Origin: Pseudomonas syringae KCTC 12500 | GTDB lineage: Bacteria; Pseudomonadota; Gammaproteobacteria; Pseudomonadales; Pseudomonadaceae | Length of the DNA: 64,000 nucleotides | NCBI RefSeq assembly: GCF_000507185.2 | Contig: NZ_AYTM02000002.1 | Coordinates: 1,449,501 to 1,513,500, forward strand | Direction of reading: 5' to 3' | Shown here: piece by piece, positions 28,491-36,821 of the stretch | Position numbering within the stretch: the stretch's first letter is position 1 | Layout: every line of letters begins with the position of its first letter | Program-made: the position numbers and the translations under genes | Notes under the pieces: generated by a model | Told to the model about the DNA's origin: nothing | The model's input: the letters and a program-made list of their open reading frames with translations, nothing else | Databases searched by the model: none

Positions 28491-29393
28491 CTAAGCTGCA
28501 CTTAGTGTCACTGACCTTTGTAAATCCTGATACCAGAGCCCATTGTCATAAGCGATTGTCACCAACGTGGTCTCCGCGTATTCCGGAAGGCTGGCAAGAC
28601 GCTGAGCGACTGACAGACATGCCGCTGCGGTATTACCGACAAAAGTGCCGCTTTGAATATAGAACCCGCGTTGCGCCGCCAGCATCTCGCCATGCTCGAC
28701 TTGATAGCAGCTGTTTACCAAGGACCAGTCCAGAAAGGGTGGGCAGACGCCAACCGCCATCCCTTCAAAACGATGGTCTGAAAAAACACCATTCTTGGAG
28801 TCGCAACCCGAGGGGTCGACCAAGACAGTAGATACATTGAAACCATTGTCCTTCAAGCCCAAGGTAATACCGGTAAAGCTCGCCCCCGTCCCTGCGCAGC
28901 CTATAAACAGCAGCTTTTTGTCGGCCTTAGCCTCTTCTAATTGGCAGGCAAGCTCGAATGCGGTCTGGCAGCGATATGCCTCGATCCCAATCTGGTTATT
29001 AAACTGATCAGTATAGTAGTAAGACTTGCCCATTTCGACCTGAAACTCTAAATGATGGGCAACGACATCCCTCGGCGATGCGCCTGCGTTCAACATATCC
29101 TTGCCAATCAATTTGGCACCAAAGCACTCCAACAAATCTCTTTTGGTCTGACTGAAACCGAGGCCAACTGCTAGCTCAACCGGAATACCATACGCGTGGC
29201 AGGCAGATAACAGACCAAAACCAAAATTGCCACCCGTCTTTTCAATTACAGTAGTTATACCGGGAATAATTCTTCCATTGCGTAGCGCATTTTTTACAAT
29301 TAAATTAGCTGCGCGATATTTGTGACTACCTCCTGGATTATTCATTTCCAGCTTGGTTAAAACTCGATCATGAGTTCTGATAAGTACACTCAC
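28491..29393 (-). CDS. Cysteine-synthase-fold PLP-dependent enzyme, 300 aa
   Basis: Type II (tryptophan synthase beta-fold) PLP enzyme. Lys25 in NPGGSHKYR corresponds to the PLP-binding lysine of cysteine synthase (NPGGSxKDR). The substrate-binding loop, TSGNTG in CysK, is TGGNFG here (53-58), and the phosphate-binding glycine loop is GCAGTG (165-170). It is somewhat shorter than CysK. The start overlaps the MFS stop by four bases, as the last gene of the four-gene operon. Together with the serine acetyltransferase this implies beta-replacement of O-acetylserine; the changed loop suggests the nucleophile may not be sulfide. A plain cysteine synthase or another beta-lyase activity remains possible. 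Confidence 0.85.
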   Translation of the reverse strand: MSVLIRTHDRVLTKLEMNNPGGSHKYRAANLIVKNALRNGRIIPGITTVIEKTGGNFGFGLLSACHAYGIPVELAVGLGFSQTKRDLLECFGAKLIGKDMLNAGASPRDVVAHHLEFQVEMGKSYYYTDQFNNQIGIEAYRCQTAFELACQLEEAKADKKLLFIGCAGTGASFTGITLGLKDNGFNVSTVLVDPSGCDSKNGVFSDHRFEGMAVGVCPPFLDWSLVNSCYQVEHGEMLAAQRGFYIQSGTFVGNTAAACLSVAQRLASLPEYAETTLVTIAYDNGLWYQDLQRSVTLSAA

Positions 29394-30592
29394 TTAATGC
29401 CTCCCTCCATAGCGTGGCCCGCTTTTGGTTTTTGGTCCAACAGCGCGACAATTACAGCTAACAACACGATACACAGCCCAATACAAATAGCGTTGGTACC
29501 AGACCAGCCTACCGTGCTGAGCAACAGCGAAGGAGTAAACGCACCGATCGTTGCGAAAATAGCGATAGCCAGATCGTTTTTTCCCTGCATGCGCAAGGCT
29601 TGCGAGCTGTTCTGAAGAGCTTGAGCCAGAAGTGCTCCGCCTCCCACGTAGGTTAGATTCCAGCCTGAGCCAAGGATGATCAGAGCGAAGACCATGGCGC
29701 CGTAAGAGCTTGATCCCATGTTTATGGCTGAACAGCCAGCCAGCATGAGGACGCCTACGCAGAGTGTGGTTTTGATCCCTAGCTTCTGGATGATCGCCCC
29801 CGTAAAAAAAGACGGAGCAAACATGGCTATCACATGCCACTGGATCGCCAGGCGCACATCCGAAAAATCCTCGTGCATGTGCTTCATGTGCATTGAAGCC
29901 TGAATCATCAGCACGTTCATAATTGCGTAGCCTATTGCAGCAACAGACATAGCGATCAAGATCGTCGAAGTCATCACGTGCGGCGGCGTGGTCTCTGGGT
30001 TTCCTCTGGAAACTAATGGCATCACCGGATCGTCAGGCAGGCAAACGGCGACCAGAAAAGACAGTACAGCCAGACCGATGAACGAGACATAGCACAATGA
30101 AAATAGAGAGTAGCCGCCCACGTCCCTAAGCAGCTCAGTCAGTATCGGTCCAACCACTGCGGCGATAACCCCACCGGCTACAACCAGAGAGATGGCTTTG
30201 GGCTTTAACTTTTGATCAAGGTTGTCAGTTGCAGCAAATCGGTTGAAGTTGGCAAAAGCGATATAAACCCCGAGTGCCGAATGGCTAAACATCAGTATCG
30301 AAAAATCCTGGTGCTCGACTGCCCAGAAGCCACTCAAACCGGATACCACCAGCGGTATGGCGCCAGACATGAAGGCTTTTTTCCGACCGATCCGGCTCAT
30401 CAGCCTGGAAGCGGGGTATGTGGCCAGCATCAAAAACAGGAACTGTAAACCATACGGCACCGTTGAAAAGCGGGCTTCAGGTGCCAATGCTGAGCCGACA
30501 ATAGCGGCCATGGTCACTGACATTACAGCGGTGGTCAGGTTAATGGATTGCGCGATGAAATACAGATAGGTGCGTCGCGGAAGCGTACTCAT
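29390..30592 (-). CDS. MFS transporter, about 12 membrane segments (400 aa)
   Basis: A major facilitator protein with many hydrophobic helices and the loop signature SRLMSRIGRKKAF after the second to third helix. It is one of four genes that overlap by four bases (ATGA), between the AlaX-like editing protein and the PLP enzyme. In that setting I infer export of the small amino acid product in the inner membrane. Substrate cannot be read from sequence, and uptake is not excluded. Confidence 0.88.
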   Translation of the reverse strand: MSTLPRRTYLYFIAQSINLTTAVMSVTMAAIVGSALAPEARFSTVPYGLQFLFLMLATYPASRLMSRIGRKKAFMSGAIPLVVSGLSGFWAVEHQDFSILMFSHSALGVYIAFANFNRFAATDNLDQKLKPKAISLVVAGGVIAAVVGPILTELLRDVGGYSLFSLCYVSFIGLAVLSFLVAVCLPDDPVMPLVSRGNPETTPPHVMTSTILIAMSVAAIGYAIMNVLMIQASMHMKHMHEDFSDVRLAIQWHVIAMFAPSFFTGAIIQKLGIKTTLCVGVLMLAGCSAINMGSSSYGAMVFALIILGSGWNLTYVGGGALLAQALQNSSQALRMQGKNDLAIAIFATIGAFTPSLLLSTVGWSGTNAICIGLCIVLLAVIVALLDQKPKAGHAMEGGIK

Positions 30593-31380
30593 CGTAGGGC
30601 GCGCTCATGGTAGGGGGACAAATCAATTTCAGCGTTGGGAAAGTCACAGATCAGCCGTTCTTTACCTTTACCCAACCTTTTTCGACGCACGTTCAGGCGG
30701 CCTATGGCCCTAGGATTATCGAGATGAGTGCCACCGCAGGGAATCTTGATGCCTTGGTAACTCCACATGCGTGCGTCCTCAACACCAAAGACTGCATAGT
30801 TTTTGATCACGTCGTGGTGGGAGATCAACTCATTTGCGAGTCGTTCTATTTCACTGATGTCATCGCTGCTAAAGGACTCTTCAACAAGAAAATCAAAGCG
30901 TGCCGAGTTTTCTTTAATGTGACAGCCGATAGTCCAATGCTTTAGTTCCTCGCTCAGGCTGGTGGCAGCGGCATACAAAAAATGGCTAGCGCTGTGAGAT
31001 AGACTCAGTCGTTCGCGACGCAAGATATCAATTCTGATCAGAGCAGCCATGCCTTCACTTATTGAGTCAAGGAGGTAGAGATCGTCAGGATGCACCATAT
31101 GGAGGATAACTCCGCCTAACTTTCCTCCCTTGAAGCCCTCCAGATGAATGGGTGTGCCGTAGAGCTTTTTTACCCAGATAAATCGCACGGTACCAATGGG
31201 TAATTCTATAGTACCGAAATCAGCTTCCTGCCCACCTCCCTCGGGGTAGGCAACCGTGCAATCAAGCTCAATAGCATCTGGGTACAACCGCGTCACATTG
31301 GTATTTGTGGACCCCAAGTACCGATCTTTGTAATACAGTTTTCCCGTGTTACGCAACACATCTTGAGTCGTGGCGATCAT
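30589..31380 (-). CDS. AlaX-like aminoacyl-tRNA editing (deacylase) protein, 263 aa
   Basis: Stand-alone homologue of the alanyl-tRNA synthetase editing domain. It has the YPEGGGQ motif at 45-51 and all four predicted zinc ligands: His129 and His133 in HSASH, and Cys215 and His219 in CGGTH. Known AlaX proteins hydrolyse wrongly charged tRNA such as Ser-tRNA(Ala). The gene overlaps serine acetyltransferase upstream and the transporter downstream by four bases each. A tRNA-editing protein translationally coupled to a small amino-acid pathway suggests it protects the cell from mischarging by the product or an intermediate. This self-protection role is inference. Confidence 0.88.
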   Translation of the reverse strand: MIATTQDVLRNTGKLYYKDRYLGSTNTNVTRLYPDAIELDCTVAYPEGGGQEADFGTIELPIGTVRFIWVKKLYGTPIHLEGFKGGKLGGVILHMVHPDDLYLLDSISEGMAALIRIDILRRERLSLSHSASHFLYAAATSLSEELKHWTIGCHIKENSARFDFLVEESFSSDDISEIERLANELISHHDVIKNYAVFGVEDARMWSYQGIKIPCGGTHLDNPRAIGRLNVRRKRLGKGKERLICDFPNAEIDLSPYHERALR

Positions 31381-32090
31381 TGCTCAATTACCACCTGGAG
31401 TGATGTTTTCACTTGCACTCGAGCACCCGAGGGAACGTCTTGGGTGATGATACAGCGCGGTCCGATGAATGCATCGTCACCTATGTTCAACGGACCCAAT
31501 ACGCTTGAAAAGGCGCCTATCTGCACGCGATTGCCTACTTTGGGATGACGCGATATAGAAGGATTACTGCTGATACCTCTGGCTCCCAGTGTTACACCTC
31601 CGAGAATATAACAGTCATCGCCAAGTATGGCGGTCTCACCAATTACAGTACCAAATCCATGATCGATAATGAGTCGAGCACCTATGCTGCAGCGGAAATG
31701 GATTTCTGCGCCAGAGAGCATTTTTCCTCGCCTGGAAATGATGGCTGCCAGAGACTGTTCGTGAGAGTTACAGCTTCTTTTTGCATTTCGGTATACCCAG
31801 TGGGCCAGGCGGTAATGCATTACCGCTGCGAAGGACGTGTAAGTCCTTGCAATGACCGAAGGATCGCCGCAAGAGGCCGGGTCCTTGCGCGCGAACATCA
31901 ATAGATCCTCGTGCGACTGCTCGGTAACGCACTCAATGAGAAGGGTTTCTTTTAATTCATTGAACTCCTCGACAGAACAGCATTCCAGCAATGCTGCGAT
32001 GACAAGGTTCTTGACCAGTTGAAACGACTCCTGACCACCTGCGGCGGCGAGTCGGGAAGAAGGTACTGATCGTATGTCCATATTTGGCAT
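31377..32090 (-). CDS. Serine O-acetyltransferase-like enzyme (CysE family), 237 aa
   Basis: The N-terminal helical domain (about 20-125) is followed by a left-handed beta-helix of hexapeptide repeats with the CysE motifs GAEIHF, IDHGFGTVIGE and GGVTLG. CysE makes O-acetyl-L-serine from serine and acetyl-CoA. The C-terminus ends in Gln, lacking the terminal Ile that lets CysE dock into CysK, so it may be free of the usual cysteine synthase complex and its control. It is the first gene of the operon, opposite the MocR regulator. A second CysE for ordinary cysteine synthesis is expected elsewhere in the genome. Alternative start codons exist within the first five residues. Confidence 0.9.
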   Translation of the reverse strand: MPNMDIRSVPSSRLAAAGGQESFQLVKNLVIAALLECCSVEEFNELKETLLIECVTEQSHEDLLMFARKDPASCGDPSVIARTYTSFAAVMHYRLAHWVYRNAKRSCNSHEQSLAAIISRRGKMLSGAEIHFRCSIGARLIIDHGFGTVIGETAILGDDCYILGGVTLGARGISSNPSISRHPKVGNRVQIGAFSSVLGPLNIGDDAFIGPRCIITQDVPSGARVQVKTSLQVVIEQ

Positions 32091-32260
32091 TATCTCGATA
32101 TCCGGTCTCTGATTTCAGGGGCTTCTGCGCAGCTGACGCCCTGCTGGCTCAAATACCAGCAAGCGCATAATCGCACTCGCCCACCCCAAAAGCGCACACA
32201 GTCGACGAGCTTTCTGATTAACTGTTAGGCTATTTTTTCTATCAGTTTGACGAAGCCGCC
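32091..32260. promoter_or_regulatory. Divergent promoter region between the SAT operon and the MocR regulator
   Basis: This 170-base gap separates two start codons pointing outward, so it must contain both promoters and most likely the MocR operator. MocR-type proteins usually bind direct repeats in such divergent regions; I did not find a repeat clear enough to name. Confidence 0.6.
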
Positions 32261-33601
32261 ATGCCCAACAACGTCCTTTATGACTCGCTTAAGCAGCGCC
32301 TTGAATCAGGCGAGTGGCTGGCTGGACAACGCATGCCGTCGATCAGGAAACTGGCCCTGACTGCCGACGCGAGCTATCACGACGCCGTCTCGGCTTATGC
32401 TCGCCTGGTGAGTGAAGGCGTGTTGTCGGCGTCTCCCGGACGCGGTTACTTTGTGAGCAGTCATGTCACCCATGTAGATAACGTGCGGGAAATAGAGTGC
32501 ATGAGCGCCGACCCACTGTTCAGGCTGCTACAGGCAGGACCGCACTACACCAAGCTGGGATGTGGATGGCTGCCACCGGCATGGCGAGATACCGAATTGC
32601 TGGCCAAGGCCATTCGACGCACGGCGCGGCTGGAACAAAGTTCGCTGGCCGAATACGGCGACATTTCCGGCTATCTCCCGATGCGCAAACAGCTGTGCGT
32701 ACACCTGAAGCGTCTCACCCGCATCGACATCAGACCCAGTCAGATCCTCACCACTCTGGGAGCGACGCAGGGCCTGGACCTGGTTGCCCGCCTATTGATC
32801 AAGCCCGGTGACCATGTCTTTGTGGACGAGCCGGGCAATGGCAACCTGATCAGGTTGATTCAGTTGGCGGGCGGCCATGTTGTGGGTATAAGGCGGACTC
32901 AGGACGGGCCGGACATCGCCGAGATGGAGAGTTATCTGGCGAAGCACACGGTCAAAGCGTTTTTCTGCAATAGCACCTTCCACAATCCGACCGGCAGCAA
33001 CATCAGCCCGCACAACGCCTTCAAGGTTTTGCGTCTTGCTGTAGAGCATGAGTTCTTTGTGGTCGAAGATGATGTCTACGGCGACTTCAGTCCTACTGTC
33101 CGCCAGACGTTTGCCGAGCTGGATAATCTGGATCGTGTGATCTACGTCGGCAGTTTTTCCAAATGCCTTTCTGCTTCGCTGCGCGTGGGTTATATCGCCT
33201 GCTCACAAGAGCTCATTGAGCCGCTGACACGCTTGAAACTACTGACGTGCGTTGCCGTTCCGGCGTTCTGCGAGCGGTTCGTCAACACCATTCTGGCGGA
33301 CGGTACTTATGCCCGGCACATGCAGGATGTTCAACAAAGGCTTATCAGCCAGCAGATCCAGACTCAACGCGCCCTGCGAGCGAGAGGCTGGCAATTCGAT
33401 ATAGCACCGCAGGGCGGAATGTTCATTTGGGCCTATCACCCGGACATCCCTAACTTGGAGCCCTTCATAAAGGAACTTGAACAACACAAAATCCTGCTGA
33501 TGCCAGGCTCGGCGTTCTCGGTGTCGCGCGACTACCAGCGTTTTGCGCGAATAAACTGCACGCATTTTTCCGAGGCAATAGAAGAACGCTTTTCAGTGTG
33601 A
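32261..33601 (+). CDS. MocR/PdxR-type regulator (GntR wHTH fused to aminotransferase fold), 446 aa
   Basis: The N-terminal GntR winged helix (about 5-68, with MPSIRKLA and the GRGYFV wing) is joined to a fold-type I aminotransferase domain (about 95-440). The PLP lysine is Lys301 in SFSKCL, with an HNPTG motif at 241-245. MocR regulators sense PLP or PLP-amino acid adducts. It is divergent from the serine acetyltransferase/AlaX/MFS/PLP operon and is its likely regulator, perhaps responding to the pathway's amino acid. I see no clear Shine-Dalgarno before ATG 32261. Confidence 0.92.
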   Translation: MPNNVLYDSLKQRLESGEWLAGQRMPSIRKLALTADASYHDAVSAYARLVSEGVLSASPGRGYFVSSHVTHVDNVREIECMSADPLFRLLQAGPHYTKLGCGWLPPAWRDTELLAKAIRRTARLEQSSLAEYGDISGYLPMRKQLCVHLKRLTRIDIRPSQILTTLGATQGLDLVARLLIKPGDHVFVDEPGNGNLIRLIQLAGGHVVGIRRTQDGPDIAEMESYLAKHTVKAFFCNSTFHNPTGSNISPHNAFKVLRLAVEHEFFVVEDDVYGDFSPTVRQTFAELDNLDRVIYVGSFSKCLSASLRVGYIACSQELIEPLTRLKLLTCVAVPAFCERFVNTILADGTYARHMQDVQQRLISQQIQTQRALRARGWQFDIAPQGGMFIWAYHPDIPNLEPFIKELEQHKILLMPGSAFSVSRDYQRFARINCTHFSEAIEERFSV

Positions 33602-33693
33602 TCAACGAAGAGCAGCGTTTAGTTATCGGGGCTGCTTGCGCCTTGAGCCCGTGGCTCAATAGCACTGCCGCCAGCACGCCTCACGCCGAAAAG

Positions 33694-34704
33694 TCAGGTC
33701 TTGAACTCGTTACCGTTCTCATCAATAAGGCCATTGTCGTATTTCTTGCGCAATTCAGGATCGGACAAAATCCTGAACGCGTTTGAAATTACTTTGAAAC
33801 GCTCAGTCGCCTCAGCCTCGTTACCGACGTTCTTATCAGGATGATTCTTCAGCGAGGCTTTCTTGTAAGCCTTTTTGACTGCGGAGAGGTCCGCCGTCAT
33901 GTCCGAGAGGCCCAGGTGCTCGTACAACTGCTTGACGGGTGGCTTGGCGGGGGCGGAATCGTCCACCTTCGCGGACGCGCCAGTAGCGGGTGTTTTGTGG
34001 GGCCGCTCTGTTGACGGCCGCTGAGCGCCTGAATTGGGCTGAGCTTTCGGCGGTGGTGGCGCGCTGTTGGCCTGGGGGCGAGCGCTTGGAGGCGTTTGTG
34101 GGCGTGCTTGCTGTTGAGTGCTTTCAGGTCTCCAGGAGGGTCCCGGTGTGGGTCGTCGCACGCGATCGGTGCTTTGCTGACGAATCTCGTTGATCACCTG
34201 GTCAGCGATGTCATTCATCAGTTTGTTCAGCTTCAAGTTGCTGGAGAAGAATGCGTAGTTCGCCTCACTGTTGTGCTTGCCATGCTCAGGTTCGAGACTG
34301 GCCATCGCGTCGGCCAGCGTCTTGCCTAGAGAGAACAACATCTTGCCCTGACTGTCGCTGACGCCCAAAAAGCTCATCACGTTGCGCATCGACTGGTCGC
34401 GCTCCCAGACAACGCTGGCCACGTCGAAGGCAGCTCGCGCCAGATTGAATCGGCCTCCCCCTCCGTGCGTCTCGACATGGGTCACCGGTTCCTTGCCGAG
34501 CAATGCGTCGAGGATCACCTCGAGGCCTTTCTGCTGACGCTCGTTGAGCCGGCTTTTCTGCTCCAGCAATGAGCTGTTGACCTGCAACGCCACTTTGCCA
34601 GCGATATGGCTGACGACGTTCATTGCGCGGTCTATCGTTGGCTTTGTCGAATCGCTGAGCGCCACACGCGCCAACGAAGATGCAAGGTTAGTGAGGTTGA
34701 TCAT
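33694..34704 (-). CDS. hopI1: HopI1-like type III effector with C-terminal J domain, 336 aa
   Basis: The N-terminal region (MINLTNLASSLARVAL...) looks like HopI1. A Pro/Gln-rich middle (about 180-255) follows, then a C-terminal J domain with the HPD motif in KNHPDKN. HopI1 is a conserved P. syringae effector that goes to plant chloroplasts and recruits Hsp70 through its J domain. I place the start at 34704 (GGAG ribosome site 7 bases upstream), not at the longer open frame start 34779, because an HrpL promoter box lies inside that extension at 34731-34758. The Pro/Gln region is short and lacks the long tandem repeats of some alleles, so the protein is smaller than the longest known forms. Confidence 0.9.
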   Translation of the reverse strand: MINLTNLASSLARVALSDSTKPTIDRAMNVVSHIAGKVALQVNSSLLEQKSRLNERQQKGLEVILDALLGKEPVTHVETHGGGGRFNLARAAFDVASVVWERDQSMRNVMSFLGVSDSQGKMLFSLGKTLADAMASLEPEHGKHNSEANYAFFSSNLKLNKLMNDIADQVINEIRQQSTDRVRRPTPGPSWRPESTQQQARPQTPPSARPQANSAPPPPKAQPNSGAQRPSTERPHKTPATGASAKVDDSAPAKPPVKQLYEHLGLSDMTADLSAVKKAYKKASLKNHPDKNVGNEAEATERFKVISNAFRILSDPELRKKYDNGLIDENGNEFKT

Positions 34705-34730
34705 CTGCTTCTCCGGAAACTCATACCGCC

Positions 34731-34758
34731 TTGGTGGCAAGCAACGAGATCCGGTTCC
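34731..34758 (-). promoter_or_regulatory. HrpL-dependent promoter (hrp box)
   Basis: On the minus strand the sequence reads GGAACC, 15 bases, then CCACCAA, matching the P. syringae hrp box consensus GGAACC-N15/16-CCACNNA exactly. It ends 27 bases before the hopI1-like start codon, as expected for an HrpL sigma factor promoter. Confidence 0.93.
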
Positions 34759-34826
34759 ACGGGATATGCAACTCTGCACAGGTGCAAAGCGCTGACGCGA
34801 GCATCAGTCAGGTGTGTGCATTACGG

Positions 34827-35210
34827 TCAGCCCGCCTTGGCCGCCATCGCCGTCACTTCAACCCGCATCCCCTCAACCCCCAACGCCGCCACGCCCACCG
34901 CTGCGCGCACGGGCCACGGTTTTTTGAAGAAGCGTTTGTACACTTCGTTGAATGCAGCGCGATCGGCCATGTCGGTCAGGTAGATGGTCAGGTGCATGAC
35001 CCGGTCCATCGAGCTGCCGGCGCGTTCAAGGGCGTCTTTCAGGGCTCGCAGGGTGCATTCGCTCTGCTCGGTGATGCCACCCAGTTCCAGGCTACCGTCG
35101 GGATGAGTGGGGATTTGGGTGCTGACCAGCACGCCGTTGAAGTCGGCGACGTCCGAGGAGATGGACTCCGGGTCTGGATCGGGGGTGAAGGTGATGTCTG
35201 CGTTTGCCAT
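34827..35210 (-). CDS. RidA/YjgF-family protein, 127 aa
   Basis: A single RidA-like domain with the conserved Arg in PWPVRAAV near the C-terminus. RidA enzymes deaminate reactive enamine/imine intermediates. The residue pair after the Arg differs from archetypal RidA (Ala where Cys is common), so this may be one of the Rid subfamilies with a different substrate. The start is ATG 35210; the longer open frame upstream lacks family similarity. It lies upstream of the effector's promoter and is transcribed in the same direction. Confidence 0.85.
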   Translation of the reverse strand: MANADITFTPDPDPESISSDVADFNGVLVSTQIPTHPDGSLELGGITEQSECTLRALKDALERAGSSMDRVMHLTIYLTDMADRAAFNEVYKRFFKKPWPVRAAVGVAALGVEGMRVEVTAMAAKAG

Positions 35211-35377
35211 GGGATCTCTGCTTTGCAAAGGATGGAAAACGCCAAGCCTACGCGAGCGACAGGTGGGGGTCGAGCCGTGGGCTTTGGCGCGGAAAGTTGA
35301 AATGCGCCGCGTTGCTCTACAGAATCGCGCCCGGACCCGGCCATGCTGTCGGGCGTTTGGGGTGAAAGGGGTTGCCG

Positions 35378-36073
35378 TTGAACGAACAGAGATTGTCCAT
35401 GCGCCTTGAGTGTGTGGCAACGCATGTGCCACCCGGTGCACGACTGGCCGATATCGGCTCGGATCACGGCTATCTGCCGGTGGCGCTGCTGAACCGTGGT
35501 GTCATTGCGGCAGCGGTGGCTGGCGAGGTGGCGTTGACGCCGTTCTGCGCAGCCGAGCGTACCGTGCGCGAGAACGATCTGGAGGATCAGGTCAGCGTGC
35601 GCCTGGCCGATGGTCTGGCAGCGATCGAAGCGGAAGACGCGATCACGGCGATCAGTCTCTGCGGCATGGGCGGCGAGACGATTCGCGACATCCTTGAAGC
35701 GGGCAAGGCGCGCCTGAGCGGTCAGGAACGCTTGATCCTGCAACCCAACGGCGGCGAGCAACCGTTGCGCGTCTGGCTGATGAAGCATGACTACCGCATC
35801 GTCAGCGAAGAGGTGCTGCGGGAAAATCGTTTCGACTACGAAATCATCGTCGCCGAACGCACAGGCCCCGTGCAGTACACGGCTGAGGAGCTGTTTTTCG
35901 GCCCGCTGCAGATGCAGGCGCGCAGCCCGGCATTTCTGCTCAAGTGGCAGCGTCTGCTGGGCAAGAAGCACAAGACGCTGCGCAACTTCGAACGCGCGCA
36001 GCAAGCCGTGAACCAAGAGAAGCTGCAGGACGTTGCGCAACAGGTCCGCTGGATTACCGCGTTGCTGGCCTGA
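35378..36073 (+). CDS. trmK: tRNA (adenine(22)-N1)-methyltransferase TrmK
   Basis: A class I SAM-dependent methyltransferase of the TrmK family, with motif I ADIGSDHGYLP near residues 20-30 and ISLCGMGGE near 93-101. TrmK methylates N1 of A22 in tRNA. No ATG begins a full-length frame; the best start is TTG 35378, seven bases after AAGGGG. TTG 35372 and ATG 35399 are alternatives. Confidence 0.85.
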   Translation: MNEQRLSMRLECVATHVPPGARLADIGSDHGYLPVALLNRGVIAAAVAGEVALTPFCAAERTVRENDLEDQVSVRLADGLAAIEAEDAITAISLCGMGGETIRDILEAGKARLSGQERLILQPNGGEQPLRVWLMKHDYRIVSEEVLRENRFDYEIIVAERTGPVQYTAEELFFGPLQMQARSPAFLLKWQRLLGKKHKTLRNFERAQQAVNQEKLQDVAQQVRWITALLA

Positions 36074-36272
36074 AAATCGAACTCATGCCCGAACCGGCTC
36101 TCAAACCCGCATGATCCGCAGGTCAGGCTTTAAGGGTGCCTGCATCTGGTTCAGGCGTCAGCGCTGCAATGTGTGACGCGGAGCGTGAGGAACGAGAGGT
36201 GTCCGGGAGAACACTTCTGGTGCCTATACCCGGCGCGTCTTCTACACAACCATCGACGGGAGTAAAACGACC

Positions 36273-36812
36273 ATGCATTCCGAAGCACTTTCCTGGGGCC
36301 ACGGGCCTCGTCTGTTCGAAGTCTTCCTTGAGCCGACCTGCCCCTTTTCGGTGAAGGCCTTCTTCAAGCTCGATGAGCTGCTGGCTCAAGCCGGAGAAGA
36401 CAGGGTCACGGTCAAAATCCGCCTGCAGTCGCAGCCCTGGCACATGTTTTCAGGTGTCATCGTGCGCTGCATTCTGGCGGCTGCGACCCTTGAAGGCGGC
36501 AAGCAAAGCGCCAAGGCGGTCATGGCGGCGGTTGCGTCACACCGTGAGGAATTCGAGTTCGAACACCACGCCACCGGCCCGAACATGGACGCGACGCCCA
36601 ACGACATCATCGCGCGCATCGAGCGTTACAGCGGCCTCGCGCTGGCAGAGGCTTTCGCCAATCCCGAGCTTGAGCAGGTCGTGAAATGGCATGCCAAATA
36701 CGCTCGCCAGAACGGCATACACGTCTCGCCGACCTTCATGATCGACGGTCTTGTGCAGCCGGGCTTGAGCAGTGGCGACCCGGTATCGAAGTGGGTCGCG
36801 GAGATAGGTTGA
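36273..36812 (+). CDS. DsbA/FrnE-like thioredoxin-fold protein with a single active-site Cys, 179 aa
   Basis: The protein has a thioredoxin-like fold with CPFS near residue 23 in place of CxxC, a helical insertion (about 60-130) and the cis-Pro motif VSPTFMIDG near 150-158. With one Cys it cannot act as a classical dithiol oxidase; a GST-like or FrnE-like redox or binding role is possible. No signal peptide is visible, so it is probably cytoplasmic. GGGAG lies about ten bases before ATG 36273. Confidence 0.75.
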   Translation: MHSEALSWGHGPRLFEVFLEPTCPFSVKAFFKLDELLAQAGEDRVTVKIRLQSQPWHMFSGVIVRCILAAATLEGGKQSAKAVMAAVASHREEFEFEHHATGPNMDATPNDIIARIERYSGLALAEAFANPELEQVVKWHAKYARQNGIHVSPTFMIDGLVQPGLSSGDPVSKWVAEIG

Positions 36813-36821
36813 GCGACGAGC

